From Prevotellaceae bacterium UBA2718 (GTDB lineage Bacteria > Bacteroidota > Bacteroidia > Bacteroidales > Bacteroidaceae): DNA of 17,736 bases. How positions within the stretch are numbered: position 1 is the stretch's first letter; each line of letters opens with the position of its first letter. The stretch is taken from NCBI GenBank assembly GCA_002353975.1, contig DEKQ01000035.1, forward strand, positions 1 through 17,736, written 5' to 3'. The notes below the pieces were generated by a model that was not told where the DNA came from, did no database searches, and was given only the letters and a program-made list of their open reading frames with translations. Shown here one piece after another: positions 6,540 through 13,510 of this stretch. The position numbers and the translations under genes were made by a program.

Positions 6540-8027
6540 TTACTTAGTGCCGCGCCATACATGACCGTTGCCGATCACGACAATGCGCCCGTCGGTGTCA
6601 GTCGTCACTATTGCGGCGTCACCAGCGTCAAAGCCCTTAGGCAGGTTCATGTCCGTGCTTGCCCATGTGGTGCCGTTGTCGTATGATACGTAGAGTCTGT
6701 CGTAATCCTTCAATTTGTCGTCATATCTCGCCTCGCCGCCAAAGGCCACCATAGCGCCATTCCACGACGTAACTGAGAGGTTCTGCCTGTTGGGCAGGCG
6801 CACGGGCACATTGAGTCCGGTCTGTTCGCAATATGTCCAGCAGTCCTGAAGTTCCTTGGAGATATACTCACGGTCTATCACCTTGCTCCATGTAGAGGCA
6901 TATTTGAAGTACGTGTCATCCAGTTCTGTCTCCTGAGCGCAGTTGCCCACGATGGTGAGGCGCGGCAGGCTGTTTTCCTTTGTCTTTGTCAGAATGCCGT
7001 TCACCTCTATTGCGGGAATGCGATAGTCGTTGTTGATGAAGTCGGTAGCGTCGGTCTTCTCTGTGTACCACGTCGCGCCGCCGTCGCGAGAAACGTAGAT
7101 TCTCCTTCCCTCAGCATGTACGGCATAGAGGCTACCCTCAACCCCACCGGCGAGGGTGATAAATGACTGAGCCGATGGCGAATAGTCTTCTATCGCATCT
7201 ACATCCGTGTATGTGACGCCACCGGAGGGCGCAATCTTCATTATCTGCTTCCGGTCTTTCAGCATCACCATCACCGTATCGTCGGCCAACGCCATGTTTG
7301 ACGTATATTTCGGAAGCTGAACCTCAACCTCATTCCATGACTTACCGTCGTCTTCTGACCTCAGCAGCGCAGCACCGCCGTCATCCGTCTGGCCGAGAAC
7401 ATACATGGCATCCTTCGTAGTCAGACCGCTCATGGAGTCGAATGTTGCCAGCATCAGGCACGATGCGGCATCGTTGATGGGCTCAGCAGACCACTTCAAC
7501 GAGTCTTGCGGCGTCTGACGCACGCGCACATTCACCGTGTAATCACGCGTCTCCGTGCCATCGCTTGACATGACACTCAGCACGCGTGGTATTGACAAAT
7601 CTACAGAGTCCGTGCTGCTGTAGTATTCATACCCATTAGGATTGTCGAGAGTCTGGAAATATACCTGCCCGTTGTTGAGCGTAGAAATGGTGCACACCAC
7701 CTTCGACAGGTCGGTGCCATACCTCAGAGAGTCCGTGTTATAGACCTCGTTAGTGTTCTGGTTGATGTGCATCGGGAAGGAGCTCCCGCTATATGTCGTA
7801 GTGACAGTATATGTACTGTCATTGCCCGACTTCGTGGTGACATGGTATGTGCGCTTGCTCTTCAGCGTGCCCAACGTGAAACCCGTCAGGGCCGTGTCGC
7901 TATAGGTGACTGTCTCGCTGCTGGAACTGATACAAGATGCCAGCACCACAGAAAACAATATCAACGCAGACAGCAGCCTGGCGCCACCGACAGTCCTCGC
8001 ACAACGATTGTGTAAACTTCTCATCAT
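6540..8027 (-). CDS. DUF6242-type lipoprotein with Asp-box repeats
   Basis: This is a lipoprotein of the DUF6242 type found ahead of DUF6089-uppS-bamA in Prevotella-like genomes. The frame opens at 8087, but I choose the ATG at 8027 (8024 is also possible) because a promoter -7 box lies at 8057-8064, inside the longer frame. From 8027 the signal peptide has the lipobox VVLASC with Cys32. Residues about 40-180 are a Ser/Thr-rich beta domain ending in RDYTVNVRVRQTP, like Bacteroidetes N-terminal Ig-like domains. Residues about 180-495 look like a beta-propeller with three Asp-box (BNR-like) turns: SEDDGKSW (224-231), SRDGGATW (313-320) and SYDNGTTW (448-455). Such propellers occur in sialidases and other surface proteins. 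I see no sialidase catalytic arginine triad that I can assign, so no enzyme activity is claimed. First gene of the envelope operon. Confidence 0.82.
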   Translation of the reverse strand: MMRSLHNRCARTVGGARLLSALILFSVVLASCISSSSETVTYSDTALTGFTLGTLKSKRTYHVTTKSGNDSTYTVTTTYSGSSFPMHINQNTNEVYNTDSLRYGTDLSKVVCTISTLNNGQVYFQTLDNPNGYEYYSSTDSVDLSIPRVLSVMSSDGTETRDYTVNVRVRQTPQDSLKWSAEPINDAASCLMLATFDSMSGLTTKDAMYVLGQTDDGGAALLRSEDDGKSWNEVEVQLPKYTSNMALADDTVMVMLKDRKQIMKIAPSGGVTYTDVDAIEDYSPSAQSFITLAGGVEGSLYAVHAEGRRIYVSRDGGATWYTEKTDATDFINNDYRIPAIEVNGILTKTKENSLPRLTIVGNCAQETELDDTYFKYASTWSKVIDREYISKELQDCWTYCEQTGLNVPVRLPNRQNLSVTSWNGAMVAFGGEARYDDKLKDYDRLYVSYDNGTTWASTDMNLPKGFDAGDAAIVTTDTDGRIVVIGNGHVWRGTK

Positions 8028-8056
8028 TACAAATTTGCAGACGTTGAAAACGGATG

Positions 8057-8088
8057 CAAAATTACAACTAAGTTTTGAGATATGCAAG
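8057..8088 (-). promoter_or_regulatory. Bacteroidetes-type promoter for the DUF6242-to-murI operon
   Basis: On the minus strand a -7 box TAATTTTG (8057-8064) matches the TAnnTTTG consensus. A TTG (8085-8087, context TTCTTG) lies 20 bases upstream, matching the -33 element. The start codon at 8027 is about 30 bases downstream of the -7 box, a normal leader. No other convincing promoter was found down to murI, so this one may serve the whole eight-gene string. A short palindrome CACG-CATA-CGTG lies just upstream at 8110-8121. Confidence 0.65.
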
Positions 8089-8466
8089 AATTAAACTTTT
8101 TTTTGCATACACGCATACGTGCCCGGCAAGAGAGACAACGCAAATAGCAGGCTGTTGGAAATGTTAAAATCAGACCCCGAAAAGTGTTAAAATCGCAAAC
8201 GAACGATTTCGGATTCGTCCTCTCTCGTTCATTATTTGCAAACAAACTCTGCCTCGGGCCCAAATTCGCGCTATTTTTCAACGGTTTCCCCATGCGGCAA
8301 AGACAAAACCACCCAGCCGCCCAAAAGAGGCTGACTACAAGACAGTTACATTCATCACGCCCTCGTTTCGCATAGGAATACAGTAGAATCAGACGCGAAC
8401 ATACCCTCGAAGGCAAGGAAAAACAGAACACGCAAACACCAAAAACGAATAATTTCAGGCTCCAAA

Positions 8467-8497
8467 AGCAGGTCTTTTGCCAAGTGAAAGACCTACT
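8467..8497. repeat. Inverted repeat formed with the first 22-base unit
   Basis: AGGTCTTT at 8470-8477 is the reverse complement of AAAGACCT at 8487-8494 in the first tandem unit. This gives an 8-bp stem with a 9-base loop; two more pairs (8467-8468 with 8496-8497) follow one mismatch. The left arm (AGCAGGTCTTTTGCC) is itself a near-copy of the repeat in the opposite direction, so the array is capped by one inverted unit. There is no T-run on either side, so it is not a normal terminator. Confidence 0.6.
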
Positions 8498-8571
8498 ATC
8501 AGGCAGTAAAAGACCTACTATTAGGAGGTAAAAGACCTACTTTAACCATGCAGCTAACCTACTTTACCCAT
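8484..8571. repeat. Four tandem 22-base direct repeats
   Basis: Four head-to-tail units of exactly 22 bases lie at 8484-8505, 8506-8527, 8528-8549 and 8550-8571. All four share the core ACCTACT; the first three carry GT(A/G)AAAGACCTACT. By my count units 1-2 agree at 18 of 22 positions, 2-3 at 17 and 3-4 at 16, so the array decays left to right. There are no spacers between units, so it is not a CRISPR. The 22-base period (two helical turns) puts every core on the same DNA face, as in iteron or regulator-binding arrays. Function unknown. Confidence 0.8.
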
Positions 8572-8767
8572 GTGGAGGCAGGTTCGCGGCACCAGAAAGG
8601 TGGGTTTCCGCTCCTAGAATTCATTTTCTCATGGGGAAAACTCCAAAAATTATAAGCCCCATTTTAACACTTAATTTAACATTTAGCAGCAGGCCTGTTT
8701 CTCGGATTGCAAACTACTGCTATGGCGAGCTTCCATGTCATGCAGTCCGCCCTGGGAGAACCGCAGC

Positions 8768-9868
8768 CTATTTTTCCAGCAGAAAGAGGTACTCGGTATA
8801 TTTTCCGTCGGAATTTATCCATTCGTTTGTCCACCTCATATTGCTCATCACGTTCTTCTTATAGTTTATCTCCCTTGCCTCGACAACCTTGCCATTGGAG
8901 TGCAGAATGTCGTTAAGTTCCTCCTTAGTGGCCCTTCCGCCTGAGCCGTATGAGAGCAAGATGTAGTGTGCATTGGTCTGCTCGATGAGCTGCTTTATGG
9001 CCTGCATCGCAATGAAGTGGCCTTCCTCATTCTTCCTAAACTCCTCAAAGACCGAGGGCGAGACCGTATCTCGCGAGTCCTCGCGCCTGCGGGCCTTGCC
9101 GAAGACCGTCGGCTTGTCATTCAGAATAATCGTCTTCCAGATGTGATAATAGGCGGCATACCTAACCCTGCTCGGTGGCATTTTCTCATTGTTTGACCCG
9201 TATGGCGGGTCAAGATATACGAGGTCATGGTAATCCCTCACAGCATCAAAGACATCGCCTCGCATCACTTTGTTGTGCGTCTCCAAAGGATACCGCTTAG
9301 GAAGTTTCAGCATCATATCATCGTAAGACCGCGACGACCACCCAGAGAGATACGCCGCATAGTGACCCAACGTATTGTCAACGGCATCCATCGCATATAT
9401 CAGGCTCGTAAGGAGCACACACTTGTCTTCCCACGGGAGTTGATACTCCTCTATCTTGTCTCTCACGGCATCCAGACGCATGGTATTTTTCATTTGGAAG
9501 GGCATTTTCCCGTCTTCGCCCTCACCGCCATAATTCTCAGAGAACCACCCCCGGTAGCCTGGCAGCGCGTTCAGTTCCTCTATCAAGGGGATGTAGAATG
9601 AGTCGGGATTTTTCGACAACAGATAACATGTACCAAACACTTCTGACCATACGGAAATATCATTTGCATCCGTATCATATCCAAGTTGCGATAAGGCTTG
9701 CGCCACGCGTGTCGTACCGCTGAAAGCATCAAGCACAGACTTAACATCAAGCTCTACCATCATGTCTATAATGTATGGTAGTATCTTAAGTTTAGAGCCT
9801 GTATATTTGATGCCTTCAGTCTCAGGGATCTGTTGTACTCTTCCAAAAATATCACGCTGAATGCTCAT
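8768..9868 (-). CDS. D12-class DNA N6-adenine methyltransferase of a type II RM system
   Basis: This enzyme transfers a methyl group from S-adenosylmethionine to adenine N6 in a short target, protecting host DNA from the partner endonuclease. Its 366 residues carry the D12-class signature KYTGSK (21-26), the SAM-binding motif DAFSGTTRVAQAL (47-59, the FxGxG-like motif I), the acidic ANDIS (68-72) and catalytic LDPPYG (219-224, motif IV DPPY). The motif I-before-IV order is the alpha-type arrangement. The ATG at 9868 overlaps the TGA of the endonuclease gene (ATGA), so the two are translationally coupled, with the nuclease first. The recognition sequence cannot be read from the protein. An orphan methylase is less likely because of the tightly linked partner. 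Base composition is more AT-rich than the neighbouring envelope genes, consistent with acquisition. Confidence 0.9.
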   Translation of the reverse strand: MSIQRDIFGRVQQIPETEGIKYTGSKLKILPYIIDMMVELDVKSVLDAFSGTTRVAQALSQLGYDTDANDISVWSEVFGTCYLLSKNPDSFYIPLIEELNALPGYRGWFSENYGGEGEDGKMPFQMKNTMRLDAVRDKIEEYQLPWEDKCVLLTSLIYAMDAVDNTLGHYAAYLSGWSSRSYDDMMLKLPKRYPLETHNKVMRGDVFDAVRDYHDLVYLDPPYGSNNEKMPPSRVRYAAYYHIWKTIILNDKPTVFGKARRREDSRDTVSPSVFEEFRKNEEGHFIAMQAIKQLIEQTNAHYILLSYGSGGRATKEELNDILHSNGKVVEAREINYKKNVMSNMRWTNEWINSDGKYTEYLFLLEK

Positions 9869-10761
9869 CTCTCAATTTTCATTTGCTTGAGGTTGTCAAT
9901 TTCTGTCTGGAGCAAAACATTTGCACTCTTATGTCCGTTCTCTGTACTATTGAGCGCTAAGCGGAACAGTTGGACGAGTGTAAGATTATGCTCATAGGAA
10001 ATCCAACCGCCCGTAAGGCTGTCAAAGTAGTTTGCGGCATTAACGGTGTGAGTCCAAAAGCCGCGTTGCAGTGCGTTTGCAGCGGCTCCACCATATCTCA
10101 CTTCGCAGATGTACTTTCCTTTTCCATCCAAAAACATATATATGGGATGTGTTCGTCCTTTACCTTGTACCACTTTCTTCTGTTCTTCATCATATCTACA
10201 TCCCTCATCCACACGAAGGATTCTCCTTGTTTGTTCTTTCATCTTATCAAAATCGAACACCATGATGTTGCACTCCTTCTCACTTTCTCGATAAATGAGT
10301 GGCATGACGTTGACAGAATCAAGAGAATGGAAAGCGTCCGAACTTAAGATGCTTTTTATTGTTTGACGACCAGTAATATCTGCCCCGTACTCGCAAAGTT
10401 TGGGGAACATCTTAGCATCTTTATCAGTTGATAGTTGAAGCGGCCCATTGCCATAGGCTTTGAGGCTCACAGGAATCTCTTCTGATGTAAGCTCATTCAC
10501 AATAACAATATCCTCTTCGTGCTCCTTCGCTCTATATAAATCCTTACCTACATGACGGCTATCAAAGTCGTACATAAACTGATGTATGAACTCAGCAATA
10601 CCGATTTCTGCCAAGTCACCATGAGTTTTGTTTCCTATGAGACGCATTGTGAAGATGTTCGACAAGGTGTTTACTATAAGGTCTGGCCTCTTGCTTGCGA
10701 ACAACTTAAATCTTTTCAGAAAGTCTTTATATGAGCTTCCTGTATTGGTTTTATTATCCAT
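9865..10761 (-). CDS. Probable type II restriction endonuclease (298 aa)
   Basis: This is the likely restriction enzyme of the pair, called mainly from its ATGA coupling to the adenine methylase and from a candidate PD-(D/E)XK core. Helix GDLAEIGIAEFI (48-59) supplies Glu52, EEDIVIV (82-88) supplies Asp84, and PVSLKAYG (97-104) supplies Lys101. The usual acidic residue of (D/E)XK would be Ser99, a substitution known in some families. PLQLSTDK (107-114), directly after the core, looks conserved for a family I cannot name. The C-terminal region (GKYICEVRYGGAAANALQRGFWTHTVNA, about 212-240) resembles a DNA-contacting region but is unassigned. The ATG at 10761 lies about 34 bases downstream of a strong promoter. 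The gene is visibly AT-rich. No controller (C) protein gene is present. Alternatives: a nicking or modification-dependent nuclease. Confidence 0.78.
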   Translation of the reverse strand: MDNKTNTGSSYKDFLKRFKLFASKRPDLIVNTLSNIFTMRLIGNKTHGDLAEIGIAEFIHQFMYDFDSRHVGKDLYRAKEHEEDIVIVNELTSEEIPVSLKAYGNGPLQLSTDKDAKMFPKLCEYGADITGRQTIKSILSSDAFHSLDSVNVMPLIYRESEKECNIMVFDFDKMKEQTRRILRVDEGCRYDEEQKKVVQGKGRTHPIYMFLDGKGKYICEVRYGGAAANALQRGFWTHTVNAANYFDSLTGGWISYEHNLTLVQLFRLALNSTENGHKSANVLLQTEIDNLKQMKIER

Positions 10762-10794
10762 TACGAATGAAAGTATATGTTAAACTAATCAATG

Positions 10795-10826
10795 CAAAGG
10801 TACGACAAAAACACCAAACAGCCAAA
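10795..10826 (-). promoter_or_regulatory. Strong Bacteroidetes promoter for the RM operon
   Basis: On the minus strand TACCTTTG (10795-10802) is an exact TAnnTTTG -7 box. TTTG (10823-10826) lies 20 bases upstream as the -33 box. The endonuclease ATG at 10761 is about 34 bases downstream. No dyad clearly overlaps it, so constitutive expression is plausible. Confidence 0.8.
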
Positions 10827-10879
10827 TAATTCGACACAAAGTTTGTATCAGTCCTTCGGCATGACTACAACAATTCATT

Positions 10880-10910
10880 TTTGGCTCCCTACACGAGCCT
10901 CATATCTTTT
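10880..10910 (+). promoter_or_regulatory. Possible promoter for the glycosyltransferase gene
   Basis: TTTG at 10880-10883 is followed after 19 bases by TATCTTTT at 10903-10910. This matches TAnnTTTG at all but the last base. The ATG at 10987 would have a leader of about 70 bases. It is divergent to the RM promoter in the 225-base gap 10762-10986, which holds nothing else that I can recognise. Confidence 0.4.
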
Positions 10911-10986
10911 TTAGTCAAGATTCATACAGTCTTTTCATTTCTTGTGGTATCTATCATTATAGAAAACCACGATAAGAAAGGACTAA

Positions 10987-12480
10987 ATGGAAAAATATAC
11001 TTATGTGCTGCTATCATTGGCGTTTATCATCGTCAATCTCATCACATTGAGCAATCTGCGTCCATGGATTGACGAAGTGATGATGCTCGATACCTCCTAT
11101 AATGCTGCTTTCCATGGGGCATGGTGTACGACGGCGTGGTATCGCGTGACAGGGCAATATCCTTTCTCTACCTATCCCCCGCTCTATCAGATGCTTGCCG
11201 CGGGCTGGATGTGGCTCTTCGGCAGCAGCCTGACGGTGATGAGGAGCATGAACCTGATGATTACATTCGCGCTGGGTGGTGCCTGCCTGCGACTCATGAG
11301 GCAGCAAGGACTGCATCCTGCGACATGGGCTACGGCCTTGTTTACGGTACTACTATGGGGCAGCAGTGAAATGGCATGGATGTATCGCAATGGCCGACCC
11401 GACATGTTGTGTGCACTGCTCTCCGTCGTCACAATCCAGACCATTTGTAACTATCTGTCAGCAAAGTTCAGTTCAACTAAGATCTCCGTCATTATCGCCT
11501 CGGCGCTGCTCTTGTGTTCAGGAATACAGGCTGCTACCTATATGTTAGCCTTATGGTTGTTTTTTTTCATCGTCACAAAACGCCGCAGGGAAGCACTTCG
11601 TCTGCTCTTGTTGCTATTGGCAGGCTGCATGGTGGGATTGCTCTTGGTGTCGCTCTTTATGTCGGCCCATGGCCGGTTGGCGGCCTTTGCCAGCAGCATC
11701 ATACAGTATTCTACCACGTTGTCAGGCTTTGTTTTGGCAATGCTCCCTTTGGCAGGCAAAGCTTTTGATATTGACGTGACGCCATACACATTGAAATTGT
11801 TTGAGCTGAGTACTACGTCAAGCCTCAGCGAGCGGCTTTCATCTATCATTGAGTTTCGCAGTTTTCTCATACTATCAGCCACTGCATTAGCAGCGTATAT
11901 GGCCTATTTCAAGGAAAGCCGCCAGAAGGTTTTGAGCGATAATGGATTCCTGTTGCTGCTGGTTGCGCTCTATGTGCCAGTCGCCATGAATCTGGCTGGG
12001 CGTTTTGCCACCTATTACCGCTGGATGGCGTACCTCCCACTCGTTATGGCCATTATGCGGGTAGCAACCAGAAGTAGGATATGGTGTGCCGTATTCTGTA
12101 TGGAGGCAGCAGTGCTGGCTGTTTTCGGTGTCAAGTCAATGTTGCCCAATGAGCAATGGAACTATGATAATATACGTTCGTTTGTGGAGCGTCAGCACTT
12201 CAAATCCTCCGATGTCGTAATTTGTCCCTTTTCTGTGTTCTATGAGATAAAGCCCGTTTGCGATACATGCTATTTCGCGGGTATCTTTCCTAAGGAGTTC
12301 ATAGACCATGTGGACTATGTCATTGAGGCTCATGACGGCGACAGTTTCAACCAGCGCATTAGTGATTACGTGGTCGAGTTGAAAGCAGATACGACTCTTG
12401 TCGTCAATATCATCGACCATTGTGAGCATCCGTCATTAACTCTTTATCAAGTCACTGCGAAACATGAATCATTTTACTAA
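10987..12480 (+). CDS. Integral-membrane GT-C glycosyltransferase, family 39-like
   Basis: This is a polytopic membrane protein of the GT-C type, which uses a polyprenyl-phosphate sugar on the periplasmic side. A first transmembrane segment (about residues 6-22) is followed by RPWIDEVMMLDTSYN, with the acidic pair Asp29/Glu30 placed as in ArnT/PMT-like enzymes. TYPPLYQMLAAGWMWLFGSS (62-81) is the 'PPLY...W..LFG' motif of that superfamily and is followed by an Arg (86). At least eight further hydrophobic segments run to about residue 390. A soluble tail of about 100 residues with four Cys (two in PVCDTCYF) follows. A length of 497 is typical. The gene stands alone between the RM operon and a convergent operon, so the acceptor (lipid A, glycan or protein) is unknown. 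Family 39 is inferred from topology and motifs only. Confidence 0.75.
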   Translation: MEKYTYVLLSLAFIIVNLITLSNLRPWIDEVMMLDTSYNAAFHGAWCTTAWYRVTGQYPFSTYPPLYQMLAAGWMWLFGSSLTVMRSMNLMITFALGGACLRLMRQQGLHPATWATALFTVLLWGSSEMAWMYRNGRPDMLCALLSVVTIQTICNYLSAKFSSTKISVIIASALLLCSGIQAATYMLALWLFFFIVTKRRREALRLLLLLLAGCMVGLLLVSLFMSAHGRLAAFASSIIQYSTTLSGFVLAMLPLAGKAFDIDVTPYTLKLFELSTTSSLSERLSSIIEFRSFLILSATALAAYMAYFKESRQKVLSDNGFLLLLVALYVPVAMNLAGRFATYYRWMAYLPLVMAIMRVATRSRIWCAVFCMEAAVLAVFGVKSMLPNEQWNYDNIRSFVERQHFKSSDVVICPFSVFYEIKPVCDTCYFAGIFPKEFIDHVDYVIEAHDGDSFNQRISDYVVELKADTTLVVNIIDHCEHPSLTLYQVTAKHESFY

Positions 12481-12660
12481 ACCTTCGCAAGTTCGCCCCG
12501 AAGGGGCAGAGAGGTCAGGTCATTGTTTTACGCGGACAGTAATAAAAGCTTTACATGAAAGGTAGCAGAATTGTGCAAACCAATAAAAATACGATATAAA
12601 AAGGAGGACATGCCGATTACGACATATCCTCCTTTACTTGTTATACTGTATTGAAGTCTT
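12481..12660. other. Convergent intergenic gap
   Basis: This 180-base gap between two convergent genes holds a small GC-rich hairpin right after the glycosyltransferase stop (GCCCC-GAA-GGGGC, 12495-12507; alternatively CCTTCG 12482-12487 with CGAAGG 12499-12504) with no T-run behind it. It also holds the strong hairpin at 12600-12635. No gene or promoter was recognised. Confidence 0.6.
12594..12635 (-). terminator. Rho-independent terminator of the CoA-transferase/SDR operon
   Basis: AAAGGAGGA at 12600-12608 pairs with TCCTCCTTT at 12627-12635. Inside, ATGTCG/CGGCAT extends the stem to about 15-16 bp (one T-G wobble, one near-mismatch) with a TAAT loop. Read on the minus strand, the stem is followed by TTTTTATAT, the T-run expected of a terminator for the SDR gene ending at 12661. 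On the plus strand the tail is ACTTGTTATA, so termination of the glycosyltransferase transcript would be weaker. Confidence 0.85.
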
Positions 12661-13470
12661 TTATTTAGGCTGTTTGCCGATGTATGCAAGGATACCACCG
12701 TCCACGTAGAGCACATGTCCGTTGACAGCGTCAGAAGCCTTTGAAGCCAGGAATACGGCAGGACCTCCGAGCTCTGATGGGTCAAGCCAGCGTCCGGCTG
12801 GTGTCTTTGCGCAGATGAAAGAGTCGAATGGGTGACGTGATCCGTCTGGCTGACGCTCACGCAGAGGTGCTGTCTGAGGAGTAGCAATGTAGCCAGGGCC
12901 GATGCCGTTACACTGGATGTTGTACTCGCCATACTCTGAGCAGATGTTGCGGGTGAGCATCTTCAAGCCGCCCTTGGCTGCAGCGTAGGCTGATACTGTC
13001 TCACGACCGAGCTCAGACATCATAGAGCAGATGTTGATAATCTTGCCCTCCTTGCGCTCCATCATCTCTGGCAGCACGGCAGCAGCGCAGATATATGGTG
13101 CTACGAGGTCGACGTCGATGACCTGCTGGAACTCTTCGCGCTTCATCTCGTGCATAGGGATGCGCTTGATGATGCCGGCATTGTTGACGAGGATGTCTAT
13201 CTGACCTACCTCCTGATGGATCTTCTCTACGAGAGCCTTAACGCCTACCTCGTCGGTAACGTCGCATACATAGCCCTTCACGTTGGTGATGCCTGCCTCC
13301 TTGTAGTTGTCAAGACCACGCTGCAGGGCTGCCTCGTTGATATCATTGAAGATGATATTCTTTGCGCCAGCTGCTACGAAGGCCTTTGCAATGTTGAAAC
13401 CAATACCATAAGATGCGCCTGTAATCCACGCATTCTTTCCCTCAAGGGAGAAATTTGATAAGTTAGCCAT
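12661..13470 (-). CDS. SDR oxidoreductase, gluconate 5-dehydrogenase type
   Basis: This is a cytoplasmic NAD(P)-dependent short-chain dehydrogenase, closest to the Bacteroidetes proteins called gluconate 5-dehydrogenase or 2-deoxy-D-gluconate 3-dehydrogenase (IdnO/KduD-like). It has 269 residues, TGASYGIG (17-24, cofactor loop), Asp43 in FNDIN after strand 2, NNAGI (96-100), the catalytic Ser149 in NICSM, and Tyr162/Lys166 in YAAAK. The position where many SDRs have the fourth catalytic Asn holds Asp121 (VIDVDLVAP); close relatives show Asp there too in my recollection. The GPGYIATPQT and HVLYVDGGILAY blocks are typical of the subgroup. The ATG at 13470 is 40 bases after the CoA-transferase stop, so co-transcription is likely, and a terminator follows. 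In relatives the gene often neighbours kduI; here it does not, so the substrate is uncertain. Confidence 0.85.
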   Translation of the reverse strand: MANLSNFSLEGKNAWITGASYGIGFNIAKAFVAAGAKNIIFNDINEAALQRGLDNYKEAGITNVKGYVCDVTDEVGVKALVEKIHQEVGQIDILVNNAGIIKRIPMHEMKREEFQQVIDVDLVAPYICAAAVLPEMMERKEGKIINICSMMSELGRETVSAYAAAKGGLKMLTRNICSEYGEYNIQCNGIGPGYIATPQTAPLRERQPDGSRHPFDSFICAKTPAGRWLDPSELGGPAVFLASKASDAVNGHVLYVDGGILAYIGKQPK

Positions 13471-13510
13471 AAGTTTTAAGTTTATAAGTTAGTAACTTTT
13501 TTGGGGTATT

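Larger units (their letters stand above)
8088..8767. other. Gene-free 680-base stretch between the methylase and the envelope operon
   Basis: No credible gene is seen on either strand. The only longer frame (minus, 8027-8431) has a poor composition, rich in Cys/Arg/Phe/Leu, and runs over the promoter and the DUF6242 start. Contents are the promoter at 8057-8088, a CACGCATACGTG palindrome at 8110-8121, two direct TGTTAAAATC copies at 8162 and 8185, a hairpin plus four 22-base repeats at 8467-8571, and a TGTTAAA pair on the minus strand at 8657-8684. The 3' end of the methylase operon lies at the right edge, and I see no good T-run terminator for it. Confidence 0.6.

Noticed and set aside
8027..8431. 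134-codon minus-strand frame upstream of DUF6242
   Set aside because: It overlaps the promoter and signal-peptide start of DUF6242, has a Cys/Arg/Phe-rich composition unlike the neighbouring genes and shows no domain. It is probably a chance frame in repeat-like DNA.
8484..8571. 22-base repeats as a CRISPR array
   Set aside because: The units are directly adjacent with no spacers, there are no cas genes, and the units differ from one another.
8636..8666. ATGGGG...CCCCAT pairing as terminator of the RM operon
   Set aside because: Only 6 bp with a 20-base loop, and no T-run on the minus strand.
12482..12507. GCCCC-GAA-GGGGC hairpin as terminator of the glycosyltransferase gene
   Set aside because: The stem is short and no T-run follows on the plus strand; the stronger hairpin at 12600-12635 is better oriented for the opposite gene.
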